Source: Ceriagrion tenellum (lineage: Eukaryota; Arthropoda; Insecta; Odonata; Coenagrionidae). From it: a DNA stretch of 64,000 nucleotides. A program made the position numbers and the translations under genes. Location: the NCBI GenBank assembly GCA_963169105.1, contig OY720637.1, positions 57,310,964 to 57,374,963 of the forward strand. The letters run 5' to 3'. The notes under the pieces are model-generated. The model was not told the origin of the DNA. It ran no database searches and was given only the letters and a program-made list of their open reading frames with translations. Below are positions 62,401-64,000 of the stretch, piece after piece. Numbering within the stretch: the first letter of the stretch is position 1; each line of letters opens with the position of its first letter.

Positions 62401-64000
62401 TACCAGTCACTCAAGTCAAATTCTTTGAGAGACCTGATGGTAGTGATCCAGTTCCAGTAATTGTGTCACCTGACTCCTCGAAAGGAAGCAAGAAGTATAT
62501 TCCTAAATCTAAGAAGTCTCCTTTGTTAACTCCTCAAGCTGCAGATGGTGGTGTCACTGATGTGGAAGAATTAATATCATCAGGAGAATCTGATTCAGAT
62601 GAATATGAAGCTGAAGAGCAGCTGGGTAAAAAACCTCAACAAGAGAATTCAGATGATGCTTTGACTGATTTGGAGGATTTTGAAGCTGATAACTTGGATG
62701 AAATTTATTTTAGCCACAAGCTTCCAGCTGATCTAAATCCTGAAGATATACCAGGCTTTCCACCTCCTGTGCGTGAATTAACGCTAGTAAAACAAGATGA
62801 ACATGGTCACCCAACAGTCCTTGTATTACCACTGGATGAAGTCAGAGCACGAGGTTTATTCAATCCAGAAGAATCAGGAAATATTCCCACAGATGTGGAA
62901 GACTTAGAAGATTCAGAAGATGATGTGGAAGACCAAGAAGCAGGTCTCAGGGTGATTGATGCTGAAGGCAACAGAACTTTACTGGTAACCCCCGACCTGC
63001 CACCAATTGAAGGAGGAATTGTTGAATGTACTGATACTATGAAAGTTGAAAGAAAAAAATTAAAATTGCCAAGCCAAGCAATGGCAGACCCTATTACTGA
63101 TACAGAGGAAATGTTTCTTGATACAAGCCCAGTTCAGAGGAAAAGGAAAGTTCGATCACGTCCCCAGGCATCTCACCGAAAGCCTCCTTTACCTGCTTCT
63201 CCTGTTGTAGTGACTCCACCCATTGTAGCAGCAAGCACTACTGATATAGAGGAACTTGAAGTCAGTGATGTTGACTCTCTCCCTCCTGGAGTAAAGGTTA
63301 CTCAAGGCTCCACTAAGGAGGCACCACTAATTACAGATAATTCTCCAAATAATTCAGATGCAAAAACAGACATTGAAGACGTAGAAGCCTCAGATGTGGA
63401 TGATAATAATGATGTACCATCTGATAGGGATGCATGTCCAACTCCTGATCTCATGCGAGAATACGGACTGGCAACAATATCAGAAAAACAGGGAGATGGT
63501 CCATTCACTGATGACATTCGTGCCAGCATTATTGTCCAACACTCTCAGATGAGAGGATCTGACACAAAACACCAGTCTCGAAAACATGGATCGTTAGGAG
63601 CATTGCCAACTATTCGTATGACTTCTCCCAGTCCTGATATCCAAGCCACCACTGATACAGAAGAATTATTTGCTTCAGCTGATGAAGGCAGGGAATCTCC
63701 AACTTCTGTAGAAATTCCTTTTGAACTCGAAGATCATTGTTCAGTAGTCCATGTTAAACACACTAGAAAAATAGATATAGATGCCCCAGGAGAAGCCAAA
63801 TACCTGAAGGACCATAGAGTTTTGGATGCTCATACAGACGTAGAAGATATAGGACTTTCTGAAGAAGAAGGACAACATCATGGTATTAATGTTGACTATG
63901 CTGCAGAAGCATCGGAAGAACTGGGAAAACAGGAAGTATCATTACTCTCGGGAATTGCAGTTTATGATGGTGAAAAGAAAGTATGTGTATGTTCTGGATC
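3..64000 (+). CDS. Giant repetitive scaffold-like protein, internal exon fragment (both ends outside the window)
   Basis: Codons starting at position 3 and continuing in multiples of three stay open to the last base: 21,332 full codons plus two bases, which would be a polypeptide above 2 MDa for this part alone. I checked the frame through the array and at many points downstream and found no stop. All three indels seen between repeat copies are 3 bp, so the frame is kept. The N-terminal part is an 812-residue Glu/Val/Lys/Pro-rich repeat. The C-terminal part is non-tandem: acidic linkers, two helical segments, a basic Ser/Thr/Lys/Pro region with SxIP-like motifs, and 15 Thr-Asp-x-Glu motifs. 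There is no signal peptide, membrane segment or recognisable enzyme fold. By inference it is a cytoskeletal spacer or scaffold. The closest impression is the giant 3' exon of insect ankyrin-2; titin-like PEVK protein and a MAP1B/futsch-type MAP are alternatives. No start is assigned because the frame enters from upstream. Confidence 0.93.
2437..3651 (+). repeat. Half-unit B (about 405 residues), shown in copy 2
   Basis: Half-unit B runs from D-E-G-E-P-P-V to just before D-E-E-E-P-Q-V. It is made of two related units of 202 and 203 residues: B1 starts at the Pro-Pro-Val landmark (offset 15 in a copy) and B2 at E-E-A-P-Q-A (offset about 621). B1 and B2 align through K-A-P-S-P near the front, E-R-[TA], a V-E-E-E-V / V-E-E-V-V stretch, V-[SV]-E-A-L, and E-P-[VI]-S-P-[AV]-x-E-E-P near the end. 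Eight Ser-Pro sites lie in this half (seven in copies where the first is Ser-Arg). An EcoRI site (GAATTC) sits close to the end of the half in each copy I read. Confidence 0.85.
3652..4872 (+). repeat. Half-unit A (about 407 residues), shown in copy 2
   Basis: Half-unit A runs from D-E-E-E-P-Q-V to the next D-E-G-E-P-P-V and is clearly homologous to B: both open with E-E-S-K-A-E-V-P-A and share E-V-K-A-P-S-P, V-S-I-K-K-V-V-E, T-E-V-K-E-S-K-A-P-T and S-E-T-E-G-E-P-K-S-P. It again splits into two related units, A1 (203 residues, Gln landmark at offset 1230) and A2 (204 residues, Gln landmark at offset 1839). The four landmarks (offsets 15, 621, 1230, 1839) are spaced 606, 609, 609 and 612 bp, adding to 2,436. 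B and A differ enough that the split into halves is older than the spread of the 812-residue unit. Confidence 0.85.
4873..7308 (+). repeat. Array copy 3 (type alpha)
   Basis: Matches copy 1 at Lys-Glu-Leu, Ala-Pro-Val-Val, Glu-Val-Val-Ser and Trp (near 6868). Private change: Ala-Phe-Pro in place of Ala-Ser-Pro near 4963, which removes one Ser-Pro site. Confidence 0.97.
7309..9744 (+). repeat. Array copy 4 (type beta)
   Basis: Matches copy 2 in the A half (Glu-Glu-Val, CCTGTC, Arg). It is the first copy with Lys-Ser-Pro-Ala-Glu-Glu at the end of B1 (near 7893; Ser-Pro-Ser in copies 1-3) and it carries GCGGTGTCG near 8097 instead of GCGGTTTCG. Confidence 0.97.
9745..12180 (+). repeat. Array copy 5 (type alpha A half, new B half)
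   Basis: The A half is type alpha (Glu-Val-Val, CCGGTC, Trp near 11741). The B half has Val-Pro-Ile-Ala (near 10279), Val-Glu-Gln-Val (near 10384), Pro-Ser-Gln-Val (near 10507) and Thr-Glu-Glu-Lys-Gln, a combination also found in copies 7, 10 and 12. This mosaic suggests exchange with a breakpoint inside the copy. Confidence 0.97.
12181..14616 (+). repeat. Array copy 6 (type beta with Trp)
   Basis: Val-Thr-Ile-Ala and Lys-Glu-Lys-Gln in B; Glu-Glu-Val and CCTGTC in A1; Trp in A2 near 14175. Nearly identical by eye to copy 9, and the first member of a three-copy block (6-8) that recurs as copies 9-11. Confidence 0.97.
14617..17052 (+). repeat. Array copy 7 (type gamma)
   Basis: The B half has Val-Pro-Ile-Ala, Val-Glu-Gln-Val and Ser-Gln-Val. 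The A half has Val-Glu-Val-Glu-Thr (near 16118), Ala-Pro-Thr-Lys-Ile (near 16243), Arg in A2 and Val-Met-Val-Pro (near 16913; Ile in copies 1-6). The same set recurs in copy 10. Confidence 0.97.
17053..19485 (+). repeat. Array copy 8 (3-bp deletion in B half)
   Basis: 2,433 bp. One GAG codon is missing near 17,366-17,373 and the following Glu is Lys. Private changes shared only with copy 11: Met-Arg-Val-Glu near 17,165 and Thr-Lys-Lys-Pro near 17,540. The A half is beta with Trp (near 19,045). Confidence 0.97.
19486..21921 (+). repeat. Array copy 9 (duplicate of copy 6)
   Basis: Carries the copy 6 combination: Val-Thr-Ile-Ala, Lys-Glu-Lys-Gln, CCTGTC, Glu-Glu-Val, Trp near 21,481. First member of the second three-copy block. 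Confidence 0.97.
21922..24357 (+). repeat. Array copy 10 (duplicate of copy 7)
   Basis: Carries the gamma set seen in copy 7: Val-Glu-Gln-Val (near 22,560), Ser-Gln-Val (near 22,684), Val-Glu-Val-Glu-Thr (near 23,423), Thr-Lys-Ile (near 23,548), Val-Met-Val-Pro. Confidence 0.97.
24358..26790 (+). repeat. Array copy 11 (duplicate of copy 8, with the same 3-bp deletion)
   Basis: 2,433 bp. It has the same missing GAG (near 24,671-24,678), Met-Arg-Val-Glu, Glu-to-Lys and Thr-Lys-Lys-Pro changes as copy 8, and the same beta-Trp A half (Trp near 26,350). Confidence 0.97.
26791..29226 (+). repeat. Array copy 12 (gamma A half; junction copy)
   Basis: Last copy with Lys-Glu-Ala-Val and Glu-Lys-Gln. 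It has the gamma marks Val-Glu-Val-Glu-Thr and Thr-Lys-Ile. Private changes: Lys-Ala-Leu-Ser-Gln (near 27,547, losing the usual Pro-Ser-Pro), Glu-Asp-Met (near 28,702) and Thr-Lys-Glu-Lys-Glu (near 29,192; Gln elsewhere). Confidence 0.97.
29227..31662 (+). repeat. Array copy 13 (first of the 3' family)
   Basis: From here on the copies read Lys-Glu-Val-Val-Val in B1 and Glu-Lys-Glu-Val-Thr in B2. Also Ser-Pro-Gly-Val (near 29,735), Pro-Val-Leu-Val (near 29,996, private), Val-Gly-Glu-Glu-Val (near 30,350) and Pro-Arg-Glu-Lys (near 30,410). Confidence 0.97.
31663..34098 (+). repeat. Array copy 14
   Basis: First copy with Ala-Ser-Arg-Val-Leu (near 31,757), which removes a Ser-Pro site. It keeps Ser-Pro-Gly-Val (near 32,169), Gly-Glu-Glu and Pro-Arg-Glu-Lys from copy 13. 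Confidence 0.97.
34099..36534 (+). repeat. Array copy 15
   Basis: Ala-Ser-Arg. Val-Glu-Asp-Leu (near 34,315) and Val-Glu-Asp-Glu-Val (near 34,430). In A: Leu-Ala-Asp-Pro (near 35,919), Glu-Val-Asn-Gln-Ala (near 36,181; one of the very few Asn in the array) and Ile-Val-Lys-Ile-Ser (near 36,230). The last group is shared with copy 16. Confidence 0.97.
36535..38970 (+). repeat. Array copy 16 (sister of copy 15)
   Basis: Shares Val-Glu-Asp-Glu-Val, Leu-Ala-Asp-Pro and Ile-Val-Lys-Ile-Ser with copy 15. Here the A2 variant reads Thr-Gln-Ala and is followed by Glu-Asp-Arg (near 38,638, private). Confidence 0.97.
38971..41406 (+). repeat. Array copy 17
   Basis: Ala-Ser-Arg, Gly-Glu-Glu and Pro-Arg-Glu. 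Private changes: a synonymous CCACAG near 39,807, which lengthens the antisense open frame, and Glu-Glu-Ile-Val-Thr (near 40,628). Confidence 0.97.
41407..43842 (+). repeat. Array copy 18
   Basis: Ala-Ser-Arg with Val-Gly-Lys-Glu (the 5' form) instead of Gly-Glu-Glu. It has Arg-Ile-Asp-Ile (near 42,995), shared with copy 19, and a synonymous CGA near 42,012, shared with copy 20. Confidence 0.97.
43843..46278 (+). repeat. Array copy 19 (sister of copy 18)
   Basis: Shares Arg-Ile-Asp-Ile (near 45,431) and Gly-Lys-Glu with copy 18. Private synonymous changes near 44,910 and 44,976. Confidence 0.97.
46279..48711 (+). repeat. Array copy 20 (3-bp deletion in A half)
   Basis: 2,433 bp. One GAG is missing near 47,810-47,817 and the adjacent Ser is Thr. 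Other private changes: Pro-Val-Leu-Asp (near 47,592) and Ser-Lys-Val-Glu (near 48,018). It keeps Gly-Glu-Glu and Pro-Arg-Glu. Confidence 0.97.
48712..51147 (+). repeat. Array copy 21
   Basis: Returns to Ala-Ser-Pro. It has Val-Glu-Asp-Glu-Val (near 49,045) as in copies 15 and 16. Private: Val-Val-Val-Glu-Glu (near 49,995), Asp-Glu-Ala-Arg (near 50,192) and Asp-Glu-Ile-Glu (near 50,655). Confidence 0.97.
51148..53583 (+). repeat. Array copy 22 (last complete copy)
   Basis: It has the most private changes of the full copies: Asp-Glu-Arg-Glu (near 51,151), Ala-Met-Ser-Pro (near 51,978), Glu-Gln-Arg (near 52,030), Val-Val-Thr-Glu (near 52,107), Ile-Thr-Pro (near 52,310) and Glu-Lys-Pro-Leu (near 52,994). 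Rising divergence toward an array end fits weaker homogenisation there. Confidence 0.96.
53584..55960 (+). repeat. Array copy 23: intact B half, strongly diverged terminal A half
   Basis: The B half and the first about 230 bp of the A half match the consensus, with Ser-Pro-Ser at the end of B1 as in copies 1-3 and Pro-Leu-Ser near 54,082. After about 55,030 identity drops abruptly while homology stays clear: K-A-P-S-P-V-S-V, E-R-A-P-E-K-D, V-V-E-T-L-E-K-A-G and E-K-V-V-E-V-S are all present. About 5 residues are missing near 55,095 and about 16 near 55,150 relative to the consensus. The last recognisable repeat phrase, K-E-P-V-S-P-V-T-E-D, ends near 55,960. Confidence 0.93.
55961..56828 (+). 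other. Acidic Ser/Asp-rich linker
   Basis: First non-tandem part of the frame. Short Ser-Glu-Asp, Ser-Ser-Asp and Asp-Ser clusters recur (for example near 56,140, 56,230 and 56,570), with no predicted fold that I can name. Codons become T/A-rich at the third position and CpG becomes sparse within a few dozen bases of the array end, so this is the point where the sequence changes character. Probably disordered. Confidence 0.7.
56829..56968 (+). other. Charged helical, coiled-coil-like segment
   Basis: Starts at Ser-Lys-Ser-Arg-Arg-Glu-Gln-Leu and continues about 45 residues without Pro or Gly, ending in Val-Lys-Glu-Leu-Lys-Pro. Hydrophobic residues (Leu, Ile, Leu, Val, Leu, Met, Leu, Met, Ile, Val, Val, Ile, Val, Leu) recur every three to four positions between Glu, Lys and Arg. 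This is an amphipathic helix pattern and one of only two clearly structured-looking stretches outside the array. The partner is unknown. Confidence 0.55.
56969..58139 (+). other. Acidic mixed linker with one Asp-Gly/Cys-Val-Cys motif
   Basis: Glu/Asp/Ser/Val-rich sequence with scattered Thr-Glu-Asp and Ser-Glu-Asp. Near 57,290-57,380 a short Ile-Phe-Glu-Glu-Glu-Val-Val to Val-Glu-Lys-Lys-Ile stretch could be helical. At 58,080-58,136 the frame reads F-V-E-V-N-R-D-G-Q-R-S-I-C-V-C, which resembles the sequence at the extreme end of the window (63,951-63,998). No known domain recognised. Confidence 0.6.
58140..59180 (+). other. Basic Ser/Thr/Lys/Pro-rich region with SxIP-like motifs (candidate microtubule-tip/microtubule-binding segment)
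   Basis: Charge reverses here: the frame becomes rich in Lys, Arg, Ser, Thr and Pro (Thr-Ser-Lys-Lys-Pro, Lys-Ala-Arg-Lys-Lys-Val, Ser-Ser-Ser-Lys-Lys-Ile, Thr-Lys-Arg-Lys). Two Ser-x-Ile-Pro matches lie at 58,818-58,829 and 58,911-58,922, the second followed by Thr-Lys-Arg-Lys, and one Thr-x-Ile-Pro lies at 58,299-58,310. SxIP in a basic Ser/Pro-rich disordered context is the known EB1-binding signature, and basic Ser/Thr/Pro regions are typical of microtubule-binding MAPs. Function is inferred from motif and composition only. Confidence 0.5.
59181..59744 (+). other. Ser/Thr/Pro-rich linker with a short hydrophobic module
   Basis: Mostly Ser-Pro, Thr-Pro and Ser-Ser runs (Thr-Ser-Thr-Pro-Ser-Pro-Ser, Leu-Pro-Ser-Ser-Pro-Ser). 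At 59,463-59,522 lies a more ordered stretch, S-E-V-F-T-R-T-L-D-V-T-G-A-I-E-V-I-Y-R-Q, with alternating hydrophobic residues around an Asp-x-Thr-Gly turn. It looks like a small beta-type or binding module and is a good seed for a homology search. No family assigned. Confidence 0.5.
59745..60010 (+). other. C-rich stretch encoding Pro/His/Arg/Ser-rich linker
   Basis: Base composition shifts for about 200 bases to strongly C-rich on the + strand (near 59,770-59,860), opposite to the purine-rich array. The main frame stays open: Pro-Ser-His-Leu-Ser-Pro, His-Arg-Arg-Thr-Ala-Arg, then S-P-I-L-D-V-R-A-V-T-P-P-R-V-K-H-K-F-E-Y-M. The last phrase reads like a conserved linear motif rather than random linker. 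Another + frame is also open here (59,698-60,072) but is a shadow. Confidence 0.5.
59845..59872 (+). promoter_or_regulatory. Possible splice acceptor (weak)
   Basis: A C-rich tract is followed by TTTCAG ending at 59,871. Together with the donor-like site at 60,223 it would bound a 351-bp segment (117 codons) starting at codon position 2 and ending at codon position 1, so skipping or using it would keep the frame. The surrounding sequence is open, so an intron is not required. Confidence 0.15.
60057..60230 (+). other. Second helical segment, Met-Ala-Ser-Asp-Leu-Glu-Gln region
   Basis: About 58 residues with regular hydrophobic spacing: L-E-Q-I-I-S-N-V-R-K-A-F-W, then Q-T-D-Q-L-L-T-A-L-Q-N-R-A-Q-S-L-S-K-L-V-V-D-F. 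It contains one of the few Trp residues outside the array. Two helices separated by Pro-Ser-Gln-Met-Ser-Thr look plausible. No family recognised; possibly a small protein-interaction module. Confidence 0.5.
60219..60228 (+). promoter_or_regulatory. Possible splice donor (strong consensus, unused in the main frame)
   Basis: GAAG followed by GTAAGT, with the putative cut after 60,222, matches the eukaryotic 5' splice consensus very well. The reading frame continues through it unchanged, so it could be an alternative exon end, cryptic or irrelevant. Weaker GTAAA-type matches occur near 59,986, 61,081 and 62,385. Confidence 0.2.
60231..61019 (+). other. Acidic Ser/Asp/Gln-rich linker
   Basis: Mixed linker. 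A Gln/His/Arg-rich basic patch lies near 60,380-60,450 and acidic clusters Ser-Ser-Glu-Ser-Glu-Ser-Asp-Tyr (near 60,620) and Ser-Thr-Asp-Asp-Glu-Gln-Asp (near 60,690). It ends with Ile-Thr-Pro-Asp-Asp-Asp-Thr-Leu-Asp leading into the Thr-Asp-x-Glu region. No domain recognised. Confidence 0.6.
61020..63998 (+). repeat. Irregular array of 15 Thr-Asp-x-Glu-[Asp/Glu] acidic motifs
   Basis: The motif [V/L/H/T]-T-D-[I/V/T/M/L]-E-[D/E]-[hydrophobic] (one copy has Ile at the sixth position), usually followed by a Glu/Asp/Ser cluster, has its Thr codon at 61,029, 61,131, 61,365, 61,695, 61,827, 62,031, 62,223, 62,556, 62,664, 62,889, 63,096, 63,240, 63,366, 63,651 and 63,834. Spacing is irregular, about 34 to 110 residues, and the DNA between motifs is not repetitive, so this is an old or motif-level repeat, unlike the homogenised array. 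Each Thr-Asp-x-Glu fits the casein kinase 2 consensus (acidic residue at +3). Basic Ser/Pro patches interrupt the region near 61,500-61,690 and 63,130-63,190. I associate runs of this motif with giant insect ankyrin-2 isoforms, but cannot confirm that here. Confidence 0.8.
62415..62996 (+). other. Recurring short hairpin-like module between Thr-Asp-x-Glu motifs
   Basis: Three stretches share a pattern of hydrophobic strand, acidic/Gly turn, then a Val/Leu/Ile strand ending in Pro-Asp or Pro-Leu-Asp: 62,415-62,474 (V-K-F-F-E-R-P-D-G ... V-I-V-S-P-D), 62,778-62,837 (L-T-L-V-K-Q-D-E-H-G ... V-L-V-L-P-L-D) and 62,946-62,996 (L-R-V-I-D-A-E-G-N ... L-L-V-T-P-D). The window's last residues (63,951-63,998) and 58,080-58,136 look like relatives with Cys-Val-Cys in the second strand. 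By inference these are beta-hairpin or linear binding elements. Confidence 0.45.

Noticed and set aside
1..64000. Transposon or retroelement insertions
   Set aside because: No terminal repeats, reverse transcriptase, transposase or target-site duplication were seen, and the frame is never interrupted.
1..64000. Bacterial giant surface adhesin
   Set aside because: No signal peptide, anchor, operon neighbours or ribosome-binding sites, and the tail resembles animal cytoskeletal proteins. Not formally excluded without flanking sequence.

Overview
The window is one continuous protein-coding stretch of an animal genome, most likely an arthropod or insect. Read on the + strand with codons starting at position 3, I found no stop codon from the first base to the last. 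That gives 21,332 complete codons with no start, stop or obligatory intron in view. A reading frame this long, with eukaryotic low-complexity Ser/Glu/Pro-rich protein and no ribosome-binding sites or neighbouring genes, points to a giant exon of a metazoan cytoskeletal or scaffold gene. Long Ser/Thr-rich open frames on the - strand are antisense shadows.

Region 1 (1 to about 55,960) is a head-to-tail tandem array with a 2,436-bp period (812 residues). It holds 22 complete copies plus a 23rd whose second half is strongly diverged. The array begins before the window. Each 812-residue unit is nested: two half-units (B about 405 and A about 407 residues), each made of two related units of about 203 residues. 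The protein is Glu/Val/Lys/Pro-rich with many Ser-Pro sites and almost no Cys, His, Asn or Tyr. Shared variants show how the array grew: alternating pairs at the 5' end (4,872-bp periodicity), a duplicated three-copy block of about 7.3 kb (copies 6-8 and 9-11), and sister pairs in the 3' part.

Region 2 (about 55,960 to 64,000) is non-tandem sequence in the same frame, with far fewer CpG and more AT-rich codons. In order it encodes an acidic Ser/Asp-rich linker, a charged helical segment (about 56,829-56,968), more acidic linker, a basic Ser/Thr/Lys/Pro-rich segment with SxIP-like motifs (about 58,140-59,180), a Ser/Pro-rich segment, a C-rich Pro/Arg/His stretch, a second helical segment (60,057-60,230), and an acidic tail carrying 15 Thr-Asp-x-Glu motifs up to the window edge.

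The best guess for identity is the giant neuronal-type exon of an insect ankyrin-2 (Ank2 long isoforms) or a comparable giant microtubule or elastic scaffold protein. This rests on layout and motif impression only, because no ankyrin repeat, ZU5, UPA or death domain lies in the window. No RNA genes, transposons, CRISPR arrays, promoters or terminators were seen.
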